Source: Monosporascus cannonballus
Lineage: Eukaryota > Ascomycota > Sordariomycetes > Xylariales
Direction: 5' to 3'
Length of the DNA: 64,000 bases
NCBI GenBank assembly: GCA_004154925.1
Contig: QJNS01000725.1
Span: forward strand, 62,001 to 126,000
Shown: positions 27,701-40,800 of the stretch, one piece after another
Layout: each line of letters opens with the position of its first letter
Position numbering within the stretch: the first letter of the stretch is position 1
Notes under the pieces: model-generated
What the model saw: the letters and a program-made list of their open reading frames with translations, nothing else
Told to the model about the DNA's origin: nothing
The model's database searches: none
Position numbers and translations under genes: made by a program

Positions 27701-30700
27701 TTTGATTTTAATAAGCTTATATTTATCTTAGAAATCAAATATATTAAATTATTTGGTTTGGTAAAATCGGTTTTATATTTCCCTAATTGAAAATAATAAT
27801 ATTCGAGTTTTAATAATAATATCGTTTAATTGTCTGTATTTAATTATAAATCGTAATTTTTAATTTTTTAAGTACGAAAAATATCAGATATTTTGCTGGT
27901 AATTTCGAAAGTTAAATCCATCCTTTTAATAATTAGTTTTCTAAGTATTTTCTAAAAATACGTAATTCGTTTTCGTTAAAGTTACAAGTAAGATAAAACT
28001 TCGTCGAAGATCCTTTTTTAAAAATTATCTTATAATCTTATTTACTATATTGTAATAGTTTTATATTAAACTCCCTTTTAAAAGCTACTTATATTTATAA
28101 TATTATGGTAGCATATTAATTAAACTTTTTAATTTTTAGGGCTGTTATTATTCTAAATCGTTATTTAGTTATTTTAATTTCGTTCTTATAATAATAATAT
28201 TACGTCGTATTTGTTTTTAATATTCGTTTTTTTTTATATTTTATCTTTTTAGGTAGTTCAGCTTTTGTCATATTCTTATGCCTGCATTCGTTACTATTAT
28301 CGATCGAATATTAAGATCTTAATTGTTTTTTTCGTTCATTAATAAGGAATAAAATAAATTTTATTTGGCCAGTTTTATTACTAATTAAAATTACTTACCG
28401 GCGTATTTATAATAATTCCAAAATTATATTATAATTTTTAAACAAAACGATATCGAAATTAATTATCTGGTATTGTTTTCAGATAAAAACCTCGAAATGA
28501 TTAATTTTACGCCTAAATTTTCCGTTATCGTAAGCAAATTCTTAATTTTCGGTATTCGTTATTATATAAGATTTTAATTTGTATTTCTATAGCAATTTAA
28601 GATTATTAACTATATTCGATATAATATAATTTCCGCTTAAAGTTCCGTAATTTATTAACACGATATACTAGTACTTTCCGATTCGTATATCTAAGGTAAT
28701 AAAGTTATTAATAGTTTTTATTATTGCGTTTAAAGCCTTTTATAAAACCTTTTTTTACTTTCTGTAGGTTTTGTTATCTTATGGCTTTTTTATAGATAAT
28801 CCTTTTTTTTATCTTTTATTCGAATTTATTAAGCCTTATCCGCGTTTTTTATTTTACGCGTTAAGTTGCTATTTTTATCGTTATTGCCGGCGTATTATCC
28901 TTTCGAATTGTATTAATTATTGCAGGTTTTGCTGTAATTTTCCTTCTTATTAAGTAAACTTTTTTTATAATTATAATTGTATCTTATTATGGATAAATTT
29001 AATTATTGTTTTATTTTCTTTTTGAAAATTAAGGTATATTTTACTGGCCTTTTTTTCGTAAGGTTGTATAATAAATACTAAATAAATATAAATATTTATA
29101 ATAATTTTCAGATACTGTTTTTTTATTGTGCGTTGGATCAACCTTTTTCCGTTTAATGGCTATATTATTGAAAATAATAGAAAAGGTTCTTTTGCGGGTA
29201 TTACTTTCCGTCGAGCTAATTTTTTATTTCGGCCAGTTACTAAATATTTTTTGGGGTTATGGTTCAAAATTATCGATATTATTATTTATTGTTTTTATTA
29301 TTTCCGGTAAGGTTTAGAAAATCGAATTCTAAATAATATATTCCAGTAATACGTTCGTAAATATATTGTTTTTATTTTTCGTAACCGGGATATTCTCGTT
29401 AGTGACAATATATGGTATATATTTTGCTATATCGATTTAAAGTTTTAAGATAAATACCTTTTATCTATTTTTAACATTGGCATTATTATCCTTATAATAC
29501 TTTTTGTTATATCTATGATATCTGTTAAAATTGCTTTCTCGTTTTTTGCCTTCTTTATTAATTTTTCTGTTATGGGGGACCTGGTATGTACTTAAGCTAC
29601 ATTATATTAATATATTTGTTTCGGTCCTTTTAAGTTTCTCTAAATTATTCTTTTGATATAGGGTTTCAATTATTTTGATAAGGCTTTTTAGGTACTTTGT
29701 ATTATGTTACCTTATGTTCCATTTTGTTATAATTATAATACTTGGTCTGGTTGCAATTCTTTTTATGCGTAACCTTTAGTTTCATAAATCTTAGTTCTAT
29801 GTTGTAAAAAGTGTTATTACGTCGAAAAACGCTAATATTAACTATATATCGACGTTTGTTAGTATTTTTTCTTTTAATAATTTTAATACGTTGTACGTAT
29901 TATCGACCGTCAATTTTAATTGTTATAACGATATAATCCAATAAATAATTTGACCAATTAAGTTTAAAGGATTTTTTGCATTTTTTTAAGTCGTCGAAAA
30001 ACTTAGTTATTAATAATTTTTATTTTTAATTTACCCTAACGGCTAACTGAATTAACGTATTACTGTAACTACATATTAATATTTTTTTCTTATAATTTTT
30101 AGATTTATATTTCGACTTTTACTTTTTCGTTGGTTATTTTAAAAGTTTTCGTTAATATTTATTTAATTTATTCGTAATTTTTATAAATCCATATTATATT
30201 TAGGTTTCGTTTTTCGATTAATAAAAAAACATATTTTTTATAATGGGCTTAAACTAAATAATTACGCGTTTAATATGTTATTTAATTACGAATTTAATTT
30301 GTTTAATAAGTGTAAACAGTGGGATAAGAAAATACCTAAAGTATATTTTGTATTAAATTAAAAACAATTATAGCTTAATTAAGGTTCCGGCACAGACTTT
30401 TGGCTTAAAAGGATTAAAAATCTTCTTTAATCTCTTAGTAAAACTTCGCTAAAAAACTTGGCTTATTCGAAAGGACTTTTTAATTTTATAAACTTTTCTT
30501 TTTTCCTTAAGCGTTTAATAAGTAATTTAAAGATATATCGTAACATTATTATTGTTTTTCTTAAGCTAAATAATGTGTTCGTTTATAATATCTAAATATC
30601 AAAAAACTTTTTTTTAAGAAAAATAAGGTTTCTCTTTTTTTTTCTTAGATTTCATTCCAGTATTCGGGTAATCAAAAATATGGTAAATGAGTTATTCGAG

Positions 30701-30775
30701 TTAATTGCTGGTAAATATAACGTTAATCGATATTATTTAAAGTTTAACGATATGATTAAATAAAGATTTATAACG
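24786..30775 (-). pseudogene. E2 gag-pol remnant
   Basis: Minus-strand gag-pol, A-rich on the coding strand and full of stops. The plus-strand frames seen here (28771-28953, 29126-29317) are antisense shadows. Gag should lie at the high-coordinate end and integrase-chromodomain at the low end. No domain is intact. Confidence 0.75.
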
Positions 30776-31162
30776 TATAACAGTTAAACGGTTTAATTAA
30801 TTATTAAATCTTAATTATATAAATTTATATTAATAGAATTATTATAAAAACGTAAGTAATAAATATAATAACGTAATACGTTACGTAATATTAAGGTTAC
30901 CTTAAATAACGAATTACTACTATAAATTAATATTATTTAAATAATAAAAATAATAAATATATATATCTTAATCCGGCTTATTAATTTACTACCAGTAAAT
31001 TAGTAATCCGGCTTACTGGCTTATTATTAATAAGTTGGTAATCCGGCTCACTGGCTTACCACCAGTAAATTGGTAATCCATCACGTAACCTGGCCTACTA
31101 CGCACTTGTAGTTGGGTCCCGGGAGACCGTTTCTGGAGACCGTGGCTTGCTGGGTTATGACA
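30776..31162 (-). repeat. E2 5' LTR (right copy)
   Basis: 387 bp. The left end is heavily RIP-decayed, while the right 150 bp, including GTTGGGTCCCGGGAGACC, is nearly unmutated. It ends GGGTTATGACA next to the TCGTA duplication. Confidence 0.9.
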
Positions 31163-31167
31163 TCGTA

Positions 31168-32134
31168 TAACTAGCCTATAACACTAGTTATTAGGAAAGT
31201 ATCAAAATTATACCTACGAAAGTGAATTTGATTTTATTTCAAAAGTTTATAAAAATATATATAATAACGGTCCAATTAATATTAAAATAATTCGTATATC
31301 GAAATAATTATAATAATTATATTAAAAAATAAAATCATAATTAAAATTTATATCTCACCAGATAAACAGATACTATACTTAGCAAAAATTAAAAGAACTA
31401 GCTATCGAAAAAAAGGAAAATAATTTTTTTAATTACAAAAAACATCTAAATCCAACGGCCTAATAAAGAATTCTATTTCAAGTATATCGGTTTATATAAA
31501 ATCGTTAAGAATATCTTAAAAAACAATTACTAACTAGAACTTTTAGCAAAAGTCAAATTCTATCCAATTTTTTATATTTTCTTGTTCAGGTTATTAACAA
31601 GTATTATTAACATATATAAAACATGAAATAATATAAAAATAAAAAACCAACTAGTATACAAAATGAAAAGGATGTTCGATATGCAGAAATAAAACGGATT
31701 TACCTAATATCTAATTAAGTAAAAAAAGCACTCGAACTCCGAAAATATCTAGAAACCCGTTAAAGGTCTTATTGGTTCCTAACGCCTACTAAAGAACTTT
31801 CACCAACAACGACGGAATCACTCGAAATAATAATATTCTAATTTATAAGATCTAAAGAAAAAAAACCTTTATTTACCGCATTTTAATTAATAACGTTTAT
31901 TTTACGCGAAGTTTATATTTCGACCACAGATTCCGATTCCAAATAAGTAAAATTATTGGATTCGTCTAAAGATTTTAAAGCTCGGTTAACAAATTTGACA
32001 CTTTTAAATTGATAATATTAACGTTATTACCGTATATAAGAAAATCGCGCCAAAGATTTGATTAAGGCCTTTTTAGCGCCAATTCCTTTCCTTTAATCGA
32101 CAAACCTCGGCGATATAACGATTAATCATAGATA
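31168..32134 (+). pseudogene. E3 integrase tail and chromodomain, resumed after E2
   Basis: The sequence continues the E3 integrase interrupted at 24398; it aligns with E4 from about 42.75 kb. A decayed chromodomain lies near 31.69-31.80 kb (YLIK, stop, KKHSNSEN). It ends where the 206-bp LTR of E5 begins. Confidence 0.75.
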
Positions 32135-32340
32135 TGTGAGAATACAGCCCTTATGAAGATAAGGCTGATAGCCGACCAGCTACCGATCAGCTACCGACCC
32201 ATTTACTAATATAAATCCACCATCTAGCAGCTAATAGAAAAGGCTAGATAAAAGTCATCTAATATATTTATTTCTTGAAAATTACTTTACGATTAGTTGG
32301 AAGTTACCTTATGCAGTTTATAGCTATTTATTATTTTATA
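32135..32340 (+). repeat. E5 5' LTR
   Basis: 206 bp, starting TGTGAGAATACAGCCC and ending TTATTTTATA. It aligns along its length with the copies at 13768, 44145, 46341 and 61754. Confidence 0.85.
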
Positions 32341-35300
32341 ATTTTTTTATTTTTATTATGAAGGGTAACGTAATAACTATTGAAAACAAAAGTTACTAAC
32401 TGCAAAACCAACTTAAGTTATTCATCGAAAAAATCGTCGATCGGAACTTAACCGATAAACGATCGATTACGGTGCGAAAATAGGCGAAAAGGCGTATAAT
32501 CAAACTTTAACGGGCAAAGAGCTACGGTTCCCGGGATTCCAAATTACTTTATATATATCATAAAAATATATTCCAATAATAATTAATTAAACGGTCCGAA
32601 AACGGGCGCAATATAACGACCGTATTCCGACGTTCAAAATAAAGAAAAATTAAGCCCTTTAATAATAACTAGAATTTGAAAATTATTCGTTAATAAAATA
32701 AATAATATTTAGAATTATTTTGATAATTAACCTAATAACATATAATAATATAAATTAAATAAATATCTCGTTATAATTTCTCGAAACCTTTTAAACGTAT
32801 GTGAATTTAAAAAAATGAATAAAGTTTATTACGTAAATTTATGCCAAAAAGCTAAAGCAAAATGCTTTTACTTATATTCAATAGATTATGAGCTATATAA
32901 ACGTTTTTATTACAAACGTTTGGTGATTATACTGCGTTATGTTTAATTATTTTAATTACGAAAAGAAATTAAACATCAAAAACTCATACATTTTATCGAG
33001 AAAAATTACGTAAATCTTAACTTTTTCGATAACAATTTTTAAACATAATTTATAGAATTGCATTAACGGTCCGATTAATTATTATTAAATTTTAGATTAA
33101 ATAAAGGTTCTTAATTTATAACACAAAATTAATAAACGTTCTTAATCTAGAAAATGATCGAAATAATAAACGTTATATTTTTAAGTACTTTTATAAATTA
33201 ATATTAAGGTTACAAAATATTTTATTACGAAAAAGCGATAAATTAAAACGAATGAATAATGTAATAAATAAGGTAAAATATTATTAAGGCCTTTAGAAAA
33301 AGGCAAAAAAAACTGATTATTTTCCATTAAAAATATTAATAAAGAAAAATAATCTTATTTTAACATTTTCGAGAGCAGCTTTTTCAAAGCAAATTAAAAA
33401 TGCCGTATAAAAATAATAAGAATTACGGGTATATTTATATTCGAAAAGCAAATAATCGCCGATTTAATTCCGATTAAAAAAAGCCGTAAAATTTAATACC
33501 TATAATTTTACAAGGGCTTACTTAAGTATTATAATTATAAAAAACCAAATTATAAAAACGTAAATTACAAAATCAAAAGAAAATAGGAAGACCTTATTAT
33601 TTTAACCATATAAAAACCAATTTGCGAAAGCCGTATAAAACGTTATAATATATAATGATAAATTAAATTAATCTTTAAACGCAAACCTAAAAGAAAGACT
33701 GGGTTAAGTATATTCGTCTAGTCTATTTCGGCTAATAATTATAAAACGGTCGGAATAATACCGGTTGTAAAATGAATTATTTATTAAAATAAATATAAGG
33801 AATATCATAGTATAAGTAACTATAAATACCGTAATATAAATAAATACCGTAGGCAGAAAAATAAAGAAAAAACTTAATTTCTAATTAATTTCCATAAATA
33901 TTCTTGGCTTTATTGGCATTAACGATACGTATATTAAATATTATAAAACTTACGAAACTCTTATTAATATAATAAATAATTATAAAAACGAATAGAAATT
34001 TAAATAAATTTATTTTTTAATATGCCGTAATTAGAAAACGCCCAATTTCTTATCATTTAAATCAAAAATAAATAAACTCAGAGTTTTATTGAATATAATT
34101 ATATATTAATACTTATAAAGATTACTACAAAAAGCTAATAAAAAAATTCGCAAATTTAATAATTTCCGGTAAGCAAATTTATATTATTAATTTAATAAAC
34201 CTAACCGAAACATTAGATATTCCGGAATTCGAAAGAAATCAAAAATAAAAAATAACCGATTTCCTTACCTATTTAAACAATTTCCGGCAAATATGTTATA
34301 AAAAAAACAACCAAAAAATTATTTTCATTATTAAGGCCAAATTATGTCATAAATGTAATCCTAGTAGAAATACTTTTGTTTAACTTAATTTATTTTATTT
34401 CGAAAATTCAAAAAGAGGTGTTCGATAATTATATTCGAAAAAACCTAAAAATAAGCCGGATACGTTAATCAAAAATAGACATAAAGGTATTAATATTCTT
34501 AACATTTAAAAAAAATAATAATTTCCGATTATATATTAATTATAAGAAATTAAATTAGATAACGATAAAAAACCGATATTTTTACTTTGAATTTCAAAAA
34601 TAATAAATTATTTAAAATTAATTAAAATACTTTCGAATATTAAATTTAAAGATATTTATTATTATGCCAGGATTAAAGAAATAATTATTAAAAACCGTTT
34701 TCAAAACATATCATAGATAATTTAAATATACGGTTATATTATTTGGCCTTAGTAATACGTTAAATACGTTTTAAGCTTATATATATATAAATTTAATTCA
34801 ATAAATTAATTATATATATCTAGTGTACTTAAATAATATAATTATTTATTCAAATAAGAAAAGCAATATACCAAATATTTATAACTAATTTATAAACGAT
34901 TCTTATTATATTAATTATTAATTAAAACGTTTTAATAAAATTTTTTAAAATAAATTTGAACTTTTTACAGTATATAATTAATATCGATAATTTAAAAATA
35001 AACCGTTAACGGTTTAATATAATCGAAATATAATTAAACTTAAAATTAATTTATAATATTTAAATATTTTCAAAAGTTTTAAATTTCTATCGGAACTTTA
35101 TCGCTTATTATTTATATATTATCGAACTTATTTTTAGACTTTCAAAAAAGGTATAAAACAAAAATAAAATAATAAAATTCCGGTAATTCGAAAAGGTTAC
35201 AAAAATATCCCGAAATTTAAAAAATAGCTTGTGATCGGCGATTATCTTCCGATATTGCAATAACGTAAAAAGTATTAAGATTAAAACGGATATTTCGGTA

Positions 35301-37501
35301 AAAACTATATTAGGGATATTATTATGAAAATACGAAAAATATTAACGACTAATTATATACTAATTATAAAAATTAAATGCAATCGAGAAATAATAAATTA
35401 CAAGGTAATAAAAATTATTAACGATTATAAAAAACTAAAAATATTAATAGTAATACCTTAAAAGTACGGAAAAACATTTCTTAATATTCACCGATTATAT
35501 AACGTTAAAGGACATAATAAAGGCGTTAACGCGTAAACTTAAAAAAGCTTAGCCCGATAAATTTACCGTTTTATGTAAATTGATTTTGAAATCTAATACC
35601 GACCGAACGCCACCACTTCGACAAATAAGTTATTTAAACGCCCGGATTATATATTACGGAAAGTCGCGTATAAAAACGTACTTTTTACGTTATTTAAGGA
35701 ATTGGGATTTACGAATAATATATTAAAAAAAGTATAAAAAACGATTACATATATATAACGCGATTTAAAGTATTATAAAATGGTAAAAGGTCTTATAAAA
35801 ATAACGCAAAATTCGTTCGTTATAAAATTCCGAAATAAATTGTAAATAACAAAAATTTAAATAATTATTATCCGTATAAAAAAACGAAAAACCTTTATTA
35901 TAAAATTATAGAAAGTTTTCGAAAAAGAAAAACAATAAGAAATTATATATTTGCCAAATTTATGATTTGGAAATAATAATATAAACGCCAATCATACTAA
36001 TAACGTAATTAATAATTAAATAATAATAATTACAAGTTACGACGGTATTATAATTGGACTTTAAAAAGTTTAAAAAAAACGAAATTAATACTAAAGTTAT
36101 TATTTATAACTAATACGTATTACGTTTTTTAGCAAAAAAATTATTTAAGGATAAAATAATATTTTAATTAAAGGTTTCCCGGTAATTTTATAATCAGGTT
36201 CGAAAAATATAAACTAAAAACTTAAATATTATAAAATTAATACGGATAATTAAACGCCAAGCCGCAATAAAAAAATATTTCCTAAATTAAAATAAGGTTT
36301 TATATTATCGGAATAAATTCGTAATCCTGTTATAACGCATTTTACGAAAATAATTGATTAACTAATATTAAATTTATTCAAGGGCAAGATATATAAAATA
36401 TATCCGTAAGCTAAGATTAATAACTAGAAATTTTTATAAGGAAAATATGGCGAATAACATCCGAAAATATATCAAAAAATATCCGAATTATCAAAATACA
36501 ATAAATTTACGTTACAAACTATATAAATAATTATAGCCTTTATTATTATTTAAGTAATTTTTTAAAAGGTTTTGTTAAATTTTATTACGATATTTCCCAA
36601 AAGCCTACGTTTAAACGGGTTAAAATATAATATAATCCTGGTAATCGTTAACTACTTTATAAAATTAAAATTATTTATTTTTAAGGTTAAAACCTTAATT
36701 ATAACCAAATTAGCTTAACTGCTTTACGATAAGGTTAAATACAAATTCGGTACGCTAACCAAAATTATTAATAATAAAAATAAATGATTAACGAATTAAT
36801 TTTAAACAAAATGTTATAAGGAACGAAAAATAAAGCGGCAAATATTAACCGTTTATTATCCGTGAACCGATAAGTAAACGAAACGTATTTATTAGGTTTT
36901 AAAATATTATTTCCGTAATTACGTTAATAAGTATTACAATAACTAAATAAAATTATTACGAAATATAAAATCCGTATATAATAATACATAAAACGCGTTT
37001 ATTAGCCGTTTTCCGTTCGAAGCCCTATATGGGTATTATTTAAGAATAATAAAATATTTTTTACAATAATGTAAAAAAATAGATAGAAAAAGCTAAAAAA
37101 ACGTTTTGAAAAAATAACGGTTATTCGTTAAGTAATATACGAACATTAGGAAAAAAATAACGGTAGCCCAAAAAAAGTATTATAATTAACGTTATACGAC
37201 TATAGAATTTTAATTAAGGCAATAAATAAATTTATCGATTAAAAATTTTAAGTTCAAAAATAAAATATTTATATTTATTTATATCCGAGTTACGATTAAG
37301 AAGTAAATAGGTTTTTAGGCATGTAAAGTAATTTTTTTTACTAAATTCCAATAAATACATAATATATCTTTAATACTTTTATTAAAATCATAATATAACT
37401 GGAAACCGGGCGACGTTTAAATAACGTTGCCGGATTTAATAAATGAATAAAAAAATAAGTAATAAAGGATATTATTCGTTACCGAGATAACCGAGAATAA
37501 T
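32341..37501 (+). pseudogene. E5 gag-pol remnant (first part)
   Basis: The plus strand is A-rich and full of stops. Just after the LTR a frame starting at the ATG near 32358 reads MKGNVITIENKSY before a stop and may be the gag start. Near 36.45 kb ANNIRKYIKK, then NCQN-like residues suggest the integrase zinc-binding end. At about 36.85-37.03 kb VYYP, then TDK, then TKRIY, followed further on by RFPFEALYGYY, correspond to the conserved HPQTDGQTER...PFxALYG part of Gypsy integrases. This shows a second Gypsy lineage, distinct from the E1-E4/E6 family. Confidence 0.7.
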
Positions 37502-37858
37502 TGTTATGACCTAACTGCTTGGCGCAACCAGAAACGGTCAAGAAGGGAGTGAGGGCGCTCCAAATCACGTGATCGCCAGGATCGCTGGCGAGTTCAGCGA
37601 GTCTTGGATCGCTAGAATCGCTAGCGAATCCTGCAAATCATAGGATTAAAAAAATTTACGCTTAAGTATAATACGTTTATTATTTCCATAATTTAAGTAA
37701 CCTTAGCGTATAATAATAATTCGTTATCTAAAATACCTTTAGTCTTCTAAGACATAATACGATTATTATATTTATTACTTAGATTTTTACGATGTTTCTG
37801 CTAATATAAATTCGTACGATTAAGGTTTAATAGTTAGTTAAACTTTTTAACCGTTATA
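37502..37858 (+). repeat. E4 5' LTR
   Basis: 357 bp. It starts TGTTATGACCTAACTGC and ends ACCGTTATA (RIP form of GCCGTCACA). The central module is a short array of ATCGCTAGCGA-like palindromic units, different from the modules of the other LTRs. Confidence 0.9.
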
Positions 37859-40800
37859 CGTTATAAGCTTTTATTTAGTAGTACCGTTAGACTTTAAGTA
37901 ACATTGATTAACGTTATATTTACCAGCAAACAATTCGCAAAGCCTATTTACCAAGTTCTTAATTACTCGAATACTGAAATAAAATCCGAAAAGGAAAAAA
38001 AAAAGCTTTATCTTTTTTGCAAAAAAGTTTTTCGATAATTAGATATTATAAACGAATATATTATTTAACTATAGAAAAACAATAATAACCTTATAATGGT
38101 TTTTAAGCCGCCTATAAAAAACTTGAAAAAAAAAGGAAAAGCTTTCGAAACCGGAAATCCCTATTAAGCAAGCCAGGTTATTTAGCTAAATTTTACCAAG
38201 GAACTAAGAAAAATCCTTAAGCTTTTTAAGGCAGAACTTTTCGACGAAACCTCGATTAAGTTATAATTGTTTTTAACTTAATATCGAACATATTTCGGAT
38301 ATTTTCTTATTCGACTAATTACGCTTATTATATAAGTAAAATTTACAGTCAAACGATTTATTAAAAACGCAATTATTTAGTTTCTGGTCGTTATGAGAAA
38401 ATATATTACACTATTAATCGAAAAACGAAACCCAGAAATGCTACGAATTTATAATAATTACGAATAATTCGAATGAATGTTAAAAAGAATTTTCGAAATA
38501 ATAAATGAAAAAATAAAAGCCGAAATATAAGTCTAATAATTACGATAAAAAAGATTAACATTTAGTTACGGTAGTACGTTAATTTAATTAGCCGCCAAGT
38601 TAAATTAGAGATAAAAAACATTAATGATCAAATTTTCGACGGCTTAAAAAAAGTACAGAAAAAGTTTTTTAAGTTTAATCGGCCTAATTATTTATCGAAT
38701 TATATCGTTATAGCAATTAAGATTAACGACCGATAATACGCTTGGCCTATTAAAGGCATTAAAAAAAAGAACGATAATAAGCCCCGATATACAGCTAATA
38801 CTAACGTTTTTCAACGTAATAACGTTTTTTACGGCATAAAATTAGGACTTATAAAGTTAGGAATTACCTATAAAAAGAATTAAAGCCAGATCAAATATTA
38901 TAATTATAATAAAATAGAACATAAGATAGCGTAATGTAAAATATTTAAGAAGCCTTATTAAAATAATTGAAAACTTATACCCGAAGGATAATTTAAAAAA
39001 AGTCAAAAAAACGGAAAAAAACCTATTAACATAATTCGGCTTAACTACGTACCAGGTCCCCTATGATAAAAGGTCCAATAAGGACTATCGCAATAAGAAA
39101 TTGGATAAAAAATGCGAAAAACGAAAAAGCTGACTTAATAAATATTGCGAATATAATAAGAAGTAATATAAAAATAATTACGAGAATACCAGAATTAAAT
39201 AGAAACGATTTATTCCGGAACGCTTAATTGATACGGCAAAATGCATACCATATATTGTCGACGACGCGAATATCTCAATTACGAAAAAGGAGAATAGAAT
39301 ATTTACGTACGAATTACCCGTATATATTATATAGGATTCGATTTTCCAAACTATACCGAAAATAACAAAAACGATAAATAATAGTATTAATATTTTCGAT
39401 CCATAGCTCCAGAAAATGTTCTGTAATCGGCCGAAGCAAAGAACTGGTTTAAAAGAAAATAATACCTACAGAAAGACCTTTTTTATTATTTTTAATAATA
39501 CGATTATTAAATAGAAAAGAAGTTAATTTAGCGTTTAGTAAAAGAATACTACTAAAAGGTTATTACGGATTTTTATTTCAATTAGCATTTATTACGAACC
39601 CTAACGAAAAAAAATTATTAAGGAAAAAATACGTTAATTTACAAAAGGTATTTCAAACGACGGCCAAAATAACGCAAAATAAGATACAATCGTAAAAATA
39701 AACAAATAATTTATTCAATAAAGAAAGAAATTAAAATAAAACCTAAATTAATTAATAAAGCTTAAAAGAATAATATGCCGACAATAACGACAAATATAAC
39801 AACTTACAATACTAAATAAAGAAATATAAATAAAACTTAACAAATTCGAATAAGAATTAAAAAAGAGATTATTTATAAAAAAGCCGCAGATTAACGAAAC
39901 CCAAAGGAATTAAAGGAAATTTTTAAGAAAGGCTTTAAACGTAACGATAAAAACTATTAATAATTTTATTACTTTAGATATACGAATTAAAACGTATTAT
40001 TATACCGAAATAATAAATTGCAAAATTTTAGATAAAAATTATATTGCACCAGATATAATTAATATGTTCAAATTATTATAGAGATATAAGTTAAAAACTT
40101 ATATATTGACGAATATCAAAAATCAGGAATTTGTTTACGATAACGGGAAAATTATACGCGAAATTAATTATTTCGAGATTTTTATTCAAAAACAATATTA
40201 AATAATTAATTTCAATATCGTTTTATATGGAAATTACGATATAATCTTAAGATTACTATGGATATATTAATACTAAATTTTAATTAACCGTAAAATTAAC
40301 TAAATAAAATTTATTTTACTTTTTGTTAATAAACGAAAAAAAGAAAAATTAAAATCTTAATACTCGGCCGATAATGACGACAAATATAGGCATAAAAATA
40401 GAATAAAATCTTTATTGCTTAAAAGGATAAAATATAAAAAAAAACGGGCATCAAAAAAATACGACGTATCGTAATTATTATTAAACCTATATTAAACTAA
40501 TTAAATAACGATCTAAAATAATAATATTTCCAAAAATCAACATATTTTAATTAATATATTATTATATTACCACAAACACAAATAACGTTTTAGCAAAAAA
40601 CTTAATATGAAATCATTAAAACATAATAAATAAAATTATAAGATAATTATTAAAAAAAATCTTTAACGAAGTTTTACTTTATTTATAATCTTAACGAAAA
40701 TAAATTACGTATTTTCAAAAAATATCTAAAACTTCGGTTATAAAAAAGATAGATTTAATTATCGAAGTTATTAGCAAAATATGTTATGTTTTTTATATCG

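Larger units (their letters stand above)
24399..31162 (-). mobile_element. E2: full-length, dead Gypsy element nested in E3
   Basis: Two 387-bp LTRs (24399-24785 and 30776-31162) flank a 6.0-kb minus-coding interior. A decayed chromodomain is readable on the minus strand near 25.47 kb (YLIKWKKCPDSEN with stops around it). The gag-protease linker is near 29.13-29.32 kb (minus; resembles E3 at 20.9 kb). The target duplication is TCGCA (24394-24398) and TCGTA (31163-31167), differing by one C-to-T change. E3 integrase sequence breaks off at the left end and resumes at the right end. Confidence 0.92.
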